The notes below the pieces were generated by a model. The model was not told the DNA's origin. It searched no databases and saw nothing but the letters and a program-made list of their open reading frames with translations. A stretch of DNA of 64,000 nt from Sitta carolinensis. Its lineage: Eukaryota; Chordata; Aves; Passeriformes; Sittidae. The DNA lies in contig JAVUNC010000004.1 of the NCBI GenBank assembly GCA_032173965.1, positions 20,995,001-21,059,000 of the forward strand, written 5' to 3'. Position numbers and translations under genes: made by a program. Shown piece by piece: positions 38,153 to 48,440 of the stretch; position 1 is the stretch's first letter, and the number at the start of each line of letters is the position of its first letter.

Positions 38153-38425
38153 TGTCGTCGTGCGTATCTCTGGTCAGCCTGGCGTTCGGCTTGACCGCCC
38201 ACTCGCTCTCATACGCCTTGACAGTCTCGTGTGTGGGTACTTGGCTCTGCAGCACCTTAGCCTATGCTGTCACGGCTGTGGTTTCAAAGAGGGGACTCTC
38301 AGAGACATCCGGGAACATAGGTTTTATTCGGGAGTTACAGGGGAGGCCCCTGACCCCAGGCCCGGTGCCTCAGGCAAGAGAGACCCCGAACCTGGGTTAC
38401 AAGGGGGCAAAAGAGAGAGACTAAA
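38153..38425 (-). mobile_element. CpG-rich LTR-like fragment (R-U5), minus strand
   Basis: A compositional island of about 270 bp with some 14 CpG sites. On the minus strand, CCCGAATAAAACC supplies a polyadenylation signal (about 38318-38325). It is followed by a G+C-rich, U5-like stretch ending CGCACGACGACA at 38153. No TATA box is seen and the right boundary is vague, so the U3 seems missing or truncated. The retained CpGs suggest a younger insertion than its surroundings. The family is not identified and no similarity to LTR family 1 was seen. Confidence 0.5.
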
Positions 38426-38981
38426 AAGAATGCCCAAACATTGCTTCCAATGTACTGCATTCTCTGCTCTTTTGTATTTGAAAACTTCTGAAGCAACCAG
38501 AATTTGTTAAAAATGTTGAGTCTACATTAAGAATAGTTGAACACCCATAAATATCTAAGAATATTAAGGGCATTTTTTTCCAAATTTATTTCTAATGTTA
38601 ATTATATGGAAAGCAGACTAAGCACGTTAGTGGAATGACAATGAATATATAAATAAATTTTTGTAGGATACTAAAACTAAGGGGGAGTGAGAAAGATGGT
38701 GAAAAGTTTGTAATCATAAACATCAAGCAAATTGAAAGGAAGAAGAAAGTGTGGTCAACCCTCCTCTACTCTCAGAAATATGTATCTACTATGTAATAAA
38801 CCTGCTTGAACGACAGCTATATTTTTAAAAGATACACAGAAAATGAACAAAGCAGTATCTGAAAACTCTAGCCATACATTCCAAGCAAAAATTTGATTTC
38901 CAGCACGTGTGTGGAACCTGCATCATAAAACACTGAATTTCATGATCATATTTTCTAAAGGGTTCTGATGGTGTGACATTA
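38426..38981. other. A+T-rich spacer
   Basis: Noncoding sequence between an LTR-like fragment and a CR1. Nothing recognised. Confidence 0.55.
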
Positions 38982-39335
38982 ATAGAATCACAGAATCATA
39001 AAACAGTTAAGGCTGAAAGAGACCTTTGAAAATGGATCATCTAGTCCAACCCCTACGCCAAGGGTAGGGATATATTTCTCTAGATCAGGTTGCTGTCTTT
39101 CAAGCCTGACCTGGAAGACTGTCAGTGTTGGGATATTCACAACTTCTCTGAGCAATCCTTTCTGGAGTCTTAGCACCCACATTGTAAAAAATGTCTGCCT
39201 TGTATCTAAGTCTACTGTCATTCAGTTAAAATAATTTCCCCTTGCTCTTTCATCACAGACCTTAAAAAAATATTTTTCTGACTTTCTTAACATCCCTTTA
39301 TATATTGAAAAGACATTGAATTCTCCATAATCTAA
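38982..39335 (-). mobile_element. CR1 LINE 3' end, minus strand
   Basis: The plus strand opens with ATAGAATCACAGAATCATAA and then GATCATCTAGTCCAACCCCT, the canonical reverse-complemented CR1 3' end. It continues through AGATCAGGTTGCTG (39084), TTGTAAAAAATGTCTGCCTT (about 39182) and CCCCTTGCTCTTTCATCACA (39238) before fading. It is 5'-truncated and noncoding. Confidence 0.9.
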
Positions 39336-39654
39336 ATTACACTCTTATCTAAGTCATAGTCATTGATAGTTGCCTGTGTAGTCTACCAGGGGAAAAAAAT
39401 CCTAGAGTCTTTCAGGAGATATCTAGATATGAAAACAGGAAGAAAAAAACCCAAACAAAAGAAAACAATTCTTCACTTTCCTTGATTTTTCTATGAAGGG
39501 ATAAGCATGTATTGTTAAAAAAAGTCTTAAAAACCTCTAAGGCCAGAGACTACATGACCTAAAAGTCCGCTACAAGACTTTACTGCCTTCAAGATGAAAA
39601 ATAAATTTTTATACTATGTCTAACTATCTCCTTCTCATTTATACTTCTAATCTT
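39336..39654. other. A+T-rich spacer
   Basis: Noncoding sequence between a CR1 and a cluster of LTR fragments, including an A-rich patch at about 39435-39470. No gene seen. Confidence 0.5.
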
Positions 39655-39933
39655 CCCATGTGCTGCTGCTGCGGAGACTGGCCTGGAGCACAGATTCCTC
39701 TGCAGCCCATGAGAGGGACCACAGTGTTCTCTATCTGCAGCCCATGGACAACCACAATGGAGCACAAATACACCCTGCATCTCATGGAGAACAACATGCT
39801 GCAGCAGGTGGATACATCCTGAAGGAAGGTGTAGACCTTAGAGAACTCAAGAACAACCAGACTCTCAACAAGAATTGCATCCTGTGCAGAGAAGCCCACA
39901 CAGGAGCAGTTTTCAGGCACAAACTGCTGTCAC
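39655..39933 (+). mobile_element. LTR-type repeat fragment with CTGCAGCCCATGGA units
   Basis: Two copies of a CTGCAGCCCATG unit (39700 and 39736) lie among GGAGCAC and GAGCAGTT motifs. I recall this pattern from a widespread avian LTR that carries degenerate tandem units of this type. It is truncated on the right at the start of the next LTR. Four short frames cross it in different phases; all look fortuitous. Confidence 0.5.
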
Positions 39934-40210
39934 TGTGACGCACAGAGGGAACACACAAAACAGGTGATCAGGTAAAGAAGAAGAGAAGAACTCTCTGGTT
40001 TATTGTTGACCTCGTATATATAAGTTTCTGGACAGTGACCAGAGATTGGACAGAGAAGTTGCCACCTCTCCATCTCCACTGGTCACTTGAGAAGTCCATC
40101 AAGTGATATCTTTTCACAAAGGAATGCAAACATGATTCCTGTTTATCTTACAATTCATGAGAACTGACTCCACTATACTAAAACAAATCAGAAGGCTTAT
40201 TTTCAGGGAC
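39934..40210 (-). mobile_element. Short retroviral LTR (about 280 bp), minus strand
   Basis: The minus strand shows a compact LTR. A CCAAT box (40045-40049) is followed by the TATA box CTTATATATAC (40014-40024), then the polyadenylation signal AATAAA (39999-40004), and a U5 ending GTGCGTCACA at 39934. The order and spacing (about 20 bp from TATA to AATAAA) resemble the compact LTRs of avian alpha- or betaretrovirus-like elements. The right end overlaps the start of the next LTR by a shared TGACA, so 40210-40215 is uncertain. No internal retroviral sequence adjoins it. Confidence 0.72.
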
Positions 40211-40802
40211 TGACACGGTTAGCTGGAACCCAGGCTGGCTCACGGCACACCGGCACCGCGCCAGGTGCGGGGAACAGCTGAGGCGTGGGGTTTGTGCTCT
40301 CAGCTGAACCTTAGGAGCAAAGGTTCCTAAGCATGGATAGTCTCACCGCATCCAGGGCTCAGGCAAAGAAGAAAGAGAGAGACTCCAAGGCTGAAGTTCC
40401 AACCAGGATGATTTATTAGGGTTGAAGGGGATGGAGCACCACAGGGCGAAGGAAATAGACACAAAGAGAGCTCTGTGTAGTTCCATGCAGAGGATTTTAT
40501 ACAGGTACAAAACAAGGGGCAGGTGCAACACATTATCCAATGGGGTTAAGTTGGGGTGTAGTTGAAGGGTTGGGTCACAGGTCTCGGGACAAATCAGGGT
40601 AAGTGGGAGGAGGGAAGGGGTCCCAGAATTGGTTCTGGGGAGGATTGACGTAGAAGGAGCTGGAACAGAGGTGGAATGAGGAGGCTGGGAAACTGGGATT
40701 GACAGGGAAGGTATTGGAACATCGGTGGGGAAAAGCCACAGAGGGAAATGGGGAGGACACAACTTCGGGAACAAATCAACTTGGGGATACACATAGGGGC
40801 GT
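40211..40802 (-). mobile_element. Endogenous retrovirus LTR, family 1, copy B
   Basis: This is the second copy of the LTR at 71-639, in the same orientation and about 40 kb away. R/U5 is roughly 90% identical by eye. Differences include a 2-base deletion near 40386 and about 24 extra bases near 40435-40460. Unlike copy A, the polyadenylation signal AATAAA is intact (minus strand, 40412-40417); the TATA region lies near 40497. The 3' terminus at 40211 matches copy A, and the 5' terminus ends at the same base as copy A (GGGGCG then TA rather than CA). The 173-codon minus-strand frame across it is chance. Confidence 0.85.
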
Positions 40803-40917
40803 AGTCTTATTAATTTTAAACTTAAGCCTGCTTTGCTCTTGATTGGAAACTTTGAAATTGGCAAAAATCAAACCAGAACACAAATTTTCTGTCCAGTTTC
40901 GAATTGAAAACATGACA
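40803..40917 (+). mobile_element. 3' terminal piece of a family-2 LTR, plus strand
   Basis: This is the reverse complement of 54399-54510, the 3' end of the long LTR at 54 kb. The shared block TGCTTTGCTCTTGATTGGAA is at about 40830. Both end in a GAAA..GACA terminus (here 40917). Only about 115 bp are present because the LTR to its left cuts it off. Confidence 0.75.
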
Positions 40918-42263
40918 CTGACAAAAGTTTTCTTTAAACATAAGTGTATTGAATTTTTTTGTCACGTGAGACAGTTTTAGCTTTTATTTGATTATTTTAT
41001 AAAACTTAAAAACTTTAGCAACACACTTAAGAATTTTTTTTTAAATAGACTATTAGTTTTGGACATATTTTAAAGTAATAACTAAGTCTTTTTCTTTTAA
41101 CTTGAACTTTATGATTTCTAATAATGTACATTTTCTGACATTTGTATTTACTATATTTAATCTAAAGTTTTCTTTTAATGAAATAAGGACAATATCTGTT
41201 AATTGTCAAGGGGTGGTGATCCCACCTTTGATATATGTTCTCAGAAATCAGATTTCCTGCTTACTAAGTTAGACTTGGTAACTTATGAAAAATCCATGAT
41301 TTTCAGATTTACAACAAACTATTACATTTGTATGCAGAGAACTTACTTTTGATCACTTTTTTTTTAACTTATAAATTTCACAAGACAAGCTGTGGAGTTG
41401 CTACTAGAAACCAATTCCTTCACATTAAATTTCATCTAAAAAAAAATAAATAATTATTTAGCTGAACTACATGTACATAATTTTAGCAATAACTCAGCAA
41501 GGCTGAAATCTTTAAAATAAATATCTTGCTTCATTCTACTGCTTATACTAAAATAGAGTTTAAAAAACAGTGGTAGGTTTTCAGAATTAAACATACCAGT
41601 AAATGTTTTCTAAATTCTAGCTTCCACAACTTTTCTATCAGTAGTTTCTTCAACATTCACAAACAACTTGGGTTCACCTGTCTAACAAAAACAGCTGTCT
41701 AAGTTTCAAAATCTGTATCTTACACAGCTAGGACCCTCAGCTTGTGTCTGAAGCCTTTTGAAACATTATTTTCAAAATCTGTGATATTTCACCAGTCTGT
41801 GCCACAAATTCTCTGTCTCACACTTTGGTGCCTAAATCTCAGAATTTCTAAACTGAGGCTGGACAGTCAGCTTTACTGTCCTGTGTGAAGAGTTCAGACA
41901 GCAGAGTATCCAACTGCATGCACAGATAGCAACATGAGCAATCAACAAAAGCATTAATGAAAAAAAAATATTTTCCATGGTGACTCTGAGGAATGCATCT
42001 GAAACTCTCCCCAGACTGTGTTCACAAATCTTTGGAATAGTGCGAGCAATAGTCAATTGCCTTGTAGTTTCAGATGGGGAAAGAAGAGGAAGTTAGGAAA
42101 GGAACCCTAGTTCATTCTTCCCTTTCCCAACCTCCAAATCTTCATGCTGCATGCATTGGTTTCAGTGTTGCATTCCTTGATATCAGTTTTGGTTTAGTTT
42201 TTGTGGGTTTTATTTTTGTTTGCTTGTTTGTTTATTTGTGTGTTTGCATTCTCCATAGATAAC
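40918..42263. other. A+T-rich noncoding sequence
   Basis: Unique-looking DNA between two LTR regions. No exon or RNA gene seen. Its last five bases (ATAAC, 42259-42263) form the left copy of a target-site duplication. Confidence 0.6.
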
Positions 42264-42616
42264 TGTCATAGTTTAGAAAAAATGAGTTTTTCTGAACTTC
42301 AGTGGTCAAACCAATGAGTGCTCAGGTTTAAAGACTGGCACCTGGTGTGGCCACTGAGGACAAGGATCCGCCTCTGAGAACACAAGGGGTTCAAAGCAGA
42401 GGGCTCCCCGGAAAGCTCTCTCTTGGTTCCGGTCCCTGAGGACGGAGGGATCTCCCCTGCCCAGCGGCTGGCTGGGCGGGGAGGGGAAGCCATGCGGCCT
42501 GGGTGAGGTAGGGCCGGAACCTCGGGCACAGAGGGGGAGAGGAAAATCCTGCAGGATAGAAGGGTGGAGAAAGTACAAGAACCTGGAAAGGCGTCAGACA
42601 GCCTTCTTTTCCCTTT

Positions 42617-42639
42617 CCCCCCCCCCCCCCCCCCCCCCC
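42617..42639. repeat. Run of 23 C (G on the minus strand)
   Basis: An uninterrupted homopolymer inside the solo LTR, followed at once by GGAGAGAGAGA. The G strand can form a quadruplex. Its true length may be misassembled. Confidence 0.9.
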
Positions 42640-43412
42640 GGAGAGAGAGACTGAGAAAACCGTGTCTGTGATCTCCGTCACCTTGAAATTTGATATCAAC
42701 AACTAGACAGCACGGCCGAAGGAGTATGGGGGGGTGGCGTGAGAAGAGTGCCCAGCAGCAAAAAACCGTGAGAGTTCTGGGAAAACAAAGCCCAAGATTT
42801 TAACCCTTTTCGTAAATGATAGAAACTTTATAAATACTAATCCTCCTGAATTTGAAGAAGAAAGATAGAAAAAATTAAGCAAAGATGATGGAGTAAGAAT
42901 GCTGAAAAGAATCCTAGGTGGGAGGAGATGATGGAGTAGCTTTGGCTAGACTCTTTTGTATAGCCATGGACGGACTCATTTTTCCCTGTAACATAGAAGC
43001 TGCATGTGGGGAGAGGCATTGGCTTGGAGCCAAGAGTGGACAGTAGTGTGAACAGAGATGAGAGGTGTCCCAAAATTGAGAAGCTGTCGTTTCTTGGAAC
43101 TAACCAAAGCATCTTTAAAAAGAGAAACCCTAGAAGCAGCTCTGGTCCATGCACAGTGGTGAGAGCACTAGACATGGAGGAAGAGGCCACGATGTGGTGC
43201 AAGAAAGACTCCTATCTCTCCTCAACGAACTGAGTACTGATTATCGGAAGGGTAGTAATAGACTAAAGATTAATTATCTAAAAGGTGGTAACGTGATAGA
43301 GAATTTTCAGTTTGTTTTGTTAGGTTGAAAACTGGTGGGGGGGGGAGGAAGAGTGTTTTTTTTTTAAAGTTTCCATGTTCTTCTGTATGTGTCTTCTTTA
43401 CCTATTATAAGT

Positions 43413-43418
43413 AATAAA
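43413..43418 (+). terminator. LTR polyadenylation signal AATAAA
   Basis: An AATAAA followed by a T-rich downstream element, about 130 bp before the LTR 3' end. This is the expected place for retroviral 3' end formation. It could act as a cryptic polyadenylation site for plus-strand transcripts. Confidence 0.6.
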
Positions 43419-43547
43419 GTTTTTTTCCTTTTGCTTTCTAAATTAGAAACTGTTTGCTCTGTTTTTGGTCACATCTCACAACAGATACCAGGGACAGTAT
43501 ATCGTTATAGGGGCACTGGCCTTGTGCCAACGACCAAACCTTTGACA

Positions 43548-44223
43548 ATAACTTGACAAAGGCCCTGGTTACAATTCTGTAAAAATACTTTGGGGATTAA
43601 TTTTATTTTATAATTCTTTCATATTTGAAAATCAATCAACTTGAACCCTGAACTCAGCTATACTGATGATATGAGTGAGAAATAAGATTTCTTTTTAAAA
43701 TTATGAGATAAAGGAATGAGGAAGAGAAGGGATAAAATAATATGTTGGGACAGAAAATGGTAAGATATATTAAAGGAAAAGGATAAAGGTGAAAGTGTGA
43801 AGAAGAATGAAGGAAAAATTTATGTTAGCTAGAAAAGCTCACTTTGAGGAAGTTGCAGATGAACAATTAGAAATGCCTGTTATTTTACTTCTGATTAGAA
43901 CTTAAAACATATTAATAACTTCTTTCATTTATTTTTATAAAATGTTTGTATTCTTAGTTTTATATTTTATATTACAACTTCTTCAAATAAGTAATTACAG
44001 TGAGAAAAAATTATTTTCTTTTAGGAACATGATTGTATTATAGTTAAGTATAGTCTTATCTCTGTTCTGTTTGACAACAAATAAACAGTCATTTATTTTG
44101 TCATTGATATTCATGAAAGCTTGTTCTGGATTCATATAATCATCTTGACCTCAAGCACACCTACCAGCTGTTAATGATATAACTGAAGTTTTAAAACATT
44201 GAGAGCATCCTATTGGAAAGTTG
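43548..44223. other. A+T-rich spacer
   Basis: Noncoding DNA between the solo LTR and a CR1. It starts with the right ATAAC target-site copy. Nothing else recognised. Confidence 0.6.
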
Positions 44224-44519
44224 CAGGACTTTTTACAAGGGATCATAGCAACAGAAAAAGGGGGAACCATTTTAAACTAAAAGAGGCTAGTGTTAGATTG
44301 GATAACAGAAAAAAAATCTTTACTGTGAGAAAGATGAGGCACTGAAACAGGTGCCCTACCCCTGGACATCTTCAGGGCCTGGCTGGATGGGGTTTTGGGC
44401 AACTTGATCTACTGAAAGGTGTCCCTGGCCCTGGCAGTGGGTTTGGAAATTTGTGTTTTTCAAGGTCCCTTTTAATTCAAACTGATTAATTCAATGAGTT
44501 TGATGATTCTATGATTCTC
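44224..44519 (+). mobile_element. CR1 LINE 3' end, plus strand
   Basis: Sense-orientation CR1. AAGGGGGAACCATTTTAAAC (about 44257), CTTTACTGTGAGAAAGATGA (about 44318), GGCCTGGCTGGATGGGGTTT (about 44376) and TGATGATTCTATGATTCTC (44500-44519) follow each other in the canonical order. The 5' end is truncated near 44224. It is noncoding. Confidence 0.9.
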
Positions 44520-47500
44520 TTCTATGTAATATTAAGCAGCAGGAAACTGAAAAAGGAAAAGATATGATGTATGCTTTATGACATAACTCTTTAATAAATC
44601 TGTGATTTATGCTTGTGAAGAAGATATTATTACTATTTGCTGCCTCATTATCTATATACCATTATGGTAATAAATAGAACAGGTACTTATTCCAGAGGGT
44701 CTCTGCTTGGCTCAATGAAGTGCTAGCCCTAAAAGTGATGGAGGTGGTTGCCGTGCAGACACTGGTTGCTTCCCATGCTGGTGTTTCACAGCACCATGTC
44801 TGGTGTCAGCATATGTGCCATCCACACAATCTCTTGGGAAAGGGGGGGTTCACACGGTCAGAGGATTGTAGGTGAGTGATGGAAGTGGTCCCAGATGACT
44901 CCATGACAAGTTCCACCCCCATACAAATGTCCAAAAACAGATACAGGCTCTATAATATGTGATAAAATACATTCAGCCTTGCTCAGACTTTAAGTTCAGA
45001 CTGAGAAAATAAAATCATATACCACTATTATATCTTTTCTTTTCTACAAATAACTAAAAAGGGTATACTTTTTCCATCTCTTACCTCATTATGAAGCATT
45101 TCAGTCTAACTGATTGGAAATTATATTCATGGCTATAAATGATTCAGAACACCTTCTGTCTGTCCTCTTTCAAAAGAATTCTGCAGGAATCAAAGGACAG
45201 AGAACAAGTATATTTCTGTTGTGAATCAGTATTCTGAAGGTCAAAATGTATTTTTGAAACTCTTTTTGGACTCAAATTTAGTTACTAATTTCAGCTTTTC
45301 AGATTATACCTAAAGAATCTGTTCTGTGCAGAAAAGACAAATCCGATTAATATATGATGAAAGGGCACGATTCATCTTTTTCAGGCTTCATGAGGTTTAA
45401 CCGCTTTATATTTGAGATTTTTGACTAAAAAACATAAACCATGAAGAAATTTTCCTTTGATTTTTGCAGCTGAAAACATGTCCTCAATTTTGTATACAAC
45501 AGATTATCATAATAATATCTTTTTCCTGTATTACACCTTTTGTAGCCAACACATTTTGCAAAGAAACATTTTTACATCACTTGAATATATAACAGGAACA
45601 ATTCTAGGTGCAGTAAATGAGCTGCTGCTCTGAAATAAATCTTCATATTAATTATTTCAGTGCTATCACTGGGATCATTTGCACTCACACTCTATGAGAT
45701 CATAATTATTAACATTCTCCCCATAACCTGACCTCAGTTAATCCTCTTTCTTCTCTGAAAGGGTTCAGAGAATGAATTAAAAATATGTCATAAATTTGTG
45801 AGGTACTAAACATATTTGTCCATTTGAAACTACAAGTTTTTATTTTTTTTTATATTTTCCTACAATCTCTAACTATTGGATTGCTTAATAGTTTTATGAC
45901 TTTTGGAATGCAATTGAGAATTTGAAATTTATGCAATGAGTTTGAAAAAGTGTTAAGAAATTCTGGATGAATTTCTTTTTTCTATGAATTCTGGTAGAAA
46001 ATATTTCCCTATACATTACAGAAAATTCCAGAAGATTTCCAGATCTTCTTTGTAAATGTTAAGTACTTAAAAATGCGACTAATTTTTTCCTGTGCTTAAC
46101 AAATTAAAATTTTGACCTAACAAAAACCTACATATTTATTTCTTACTGATCTTTTTCATTATTATTTTGTACTGTACACTCTTTTTGGATACCTTTCAAA
46201 TTCTTCCTCACTCTGCAAGGATATGAATATAATTGTTACTACTGACTTACTTGTTTTCTTAGACAAGGCAAATGATATTTTTTGGTCATTTGCATCCTTT
46301 AATTCATATAAACAATTTGCCAATTTGAAGTATTATTATCTAGAATACATTAGGTCATATTGGTTTTATGAATCTGAGTATAGTTCACACTCCAAGACAA
46401 GTTGAAAATGTCTGCATTTTTCAGCTACAATTTCCCCCATTATTAGGCAGTGTAGTCTATACAATAACAATACCAACGTTCTTTTTTTAAGTTTGTAAAA
46501 TTTTAAAATTTTCTTTTGCCTTAATATGTTTTGTGGCTGTAAAGAGAAACACTTTTGGAATTCCTTGGATTTTTTCTCATTTCTGGTAATTAATTTCCCT
46601 CTGTGTCTTGAAAAAGTCTCTTAAATATTGAACAGTGTGAATCAAATCCTCTTTTGCAATAAGAATCTCATAGACTGCGACTCAACAGGGATTTCAAAGA
46701 TAGTAAGTTTTAAAAAGACAAAGACTTATCAGAGTGACAGAGTGAAAGAAAAGATAATTTATGCACAGTCCACCATTGTTCTTTTGCTATGACTATCAGT
46801 AATAATTTATATTTTCTTCTGACTAAAATCCTGTCTTTGAAAAACTAATTGTTGACGTTTAGAAGTTTTAAAAATTCTAACCAGACATTAATATACAAAG
46901 TGGCAGTAAAATTCCTATACATGTCCATTGTTAACTTCAAAATTATCCATTAAATATAAACAAATTCATAAATATAAATGCTTGTTTTAATTTCTTATTG
47001 GTTTTGCACTTTTATAGGAAAATTATTTTTCAAGGAATCAGCATGATATATATAAATCAGACAAGACTTATACCCATCAATACTTTTAAATATACATAAT
47101 AATATATAAATATAAATAAATATATACACAGAGACATATTTTTGGTAGGTTGTTTTGTGTATCTGGTCTGACAGTTTGTGCTGAAAAATACTGTCACACA
47201 GATAAAAATTCAAATATTCTAGAGAGTATTTGAATTCTCTTGGCAATCCTTTCAGATGGATGATCTAGCTGTTGCTCCCAATCAGGTTACATCAACAGAG
47301 CTTTGAATTTTATCTCCAACTACCATACACAGTGTGTTCCTCTGAAGTGGCATAAGGCTTATTGTCACTCTCAGAGCCATGCATGCCCACGTCATCATCA
47401 CACCCATTCAAGAAATGATGGGAGAGCCCCTACACATCAACACAAAGTCTACAGTTTTTAACTATCTTAATACAGATAAGTAATTTCGCAAAATTGTTCA

Positions 47501-48268
47501 TAAAAATGTTTGTTGCATGTACCTACTGTTCACAGAAGATGATATAGTCTTTAACCATGGCAGTAGAGTGACCATTCTAATGACAATAGGCAGAAATAAT
47601 TTTCAATTTGTTGGGCAAAAAGTACTAATTGATTGTCCCAACACAAAGAAAGAAAAATGAAGTCTTGCACTTTAGTTCTTTAAAAATTTAGAACATTTTG
47701 ATGGAAATAAATCTCTTTTAGATAAGATTATCTTCACAGCTTGTCACTGAATAATGTGAAATTAGACCATAATCCTTCTTGGACAGTGTTGGCTTCCTGC
47801 TGTAGCACAACACATGTTCTTATACAGCCTTTTTCCTGTGCTCATAGCTTTTTCAACAGATTCTAATCCCATTATAAATACAAACTGGAATAGGAGTAAA
47901 CACTACCTTATTATTAACCTCTTACTACACATCCTATTTTTTACCTGAATAATTAACTTCGAGGCAGAAGTCCATCATTATGGCACACAGCATACAACAG
48001 AATTATAATGTTAAAAGACACCTTAAAAATGCATTTAATCCTATTCCTACTGTAATTAGCTATAATTACTATTGTAGAGTAGTTCTGATAACACACCATG
48101 GATAATTCTTTTAACTACCAGATTCAGGTGGCAAGCAGTTTACCAGAGCATTGTATAATTATATGTATGTGTCTGTAAGTATATGTGACTTTCAGTACAT
48201 AATTGTTTGCATAGAATAACTATTAATGAAACATTTATTTCAGACAAAGCTGTTCTAATAAATGTTAA
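44520..48268. other. A+T-rich noncoding sequence
   Basis: The part at about 44690-44930 is G+C-richer and may be an old repeat that I could not place. The rest is unique-looking with many stops. No exon or RNA gene supported. Confidence 0.5.
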
Positions 48269-48440
48269 CTGTAATACCAGGAAGCCACAGGCTGAAGGCC
48301 ATTACAGAAAAAAAGAAATTTATCAGGGGGCCCCAAAAGTACAAGCTTAAAAGGTAGCAAAGGCCCTGAAAGTACAAAATGATGGATGAATCCAGAGACC
48401 CCAGGCCTGTCAACAATGATAAATTACTGATTTTTGAAGA
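48269..48440 (-). mobile_element. Possible LTR fragment, minus strand
   Basis: The plus strand begins TGTAATACCAGGAAGCC. On the minus strand a GATAAA polyadenylation-like signal (about 48319-48324) sits between a GGGGCCCCC motif and a 50-bp U5-like end. The pattern resembles other avian LTR 3' ends. An inverted pair CTGTAAT/ATTACAG brackets the first 40 bases. The upstream limit is unclear and no TATA box was confirmed. Confidence 0.35.

Larger units (their letters stand above)
42264..43547 (+). mobile_element. Solo endogenous retrovirus LTR, 1284 bp, with 5-bp target-site duplication
   Basis: The element starts TGTCATAGTTTAG and ends CCTTTGACA. It is flanked by perfect ATAAC repeats at 42259-42263 and 43548-43552, so its borders are exact. 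U3 contains a G+C-rich stretch (42350-42600) and 23 consecutive C at 42617-42639. A TATAAA is at 42829-42834. A polyadenylation signal AATAAA is at 43413-43418, after a G-rich GGGGAGGAAGAGTGTTTT block that also occurs in the 54-kb LTR. A 5-bp duplication fits class III (ERVL-like) or some class II elements. No internal genes remain, so it is a solo LTR formed by recombination between two LTRs. Frames within it are by-products. Confidence 0.88.

Noticed and set aside
71..40802. The two family-1 LTRs as the ends of one 40-kb provirus
   Set aside because: They are far too distant, unrelated LTRs and CR1s and unique DNA lie between, and no primer-binding site, polypurine tract or retroviral genes adjoin them.
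40343..40864. 173-codon minus-strand frame
   Set aside because: It spans the junction of two unrelated LTRs and half of it reads a noncoding LTR U3.
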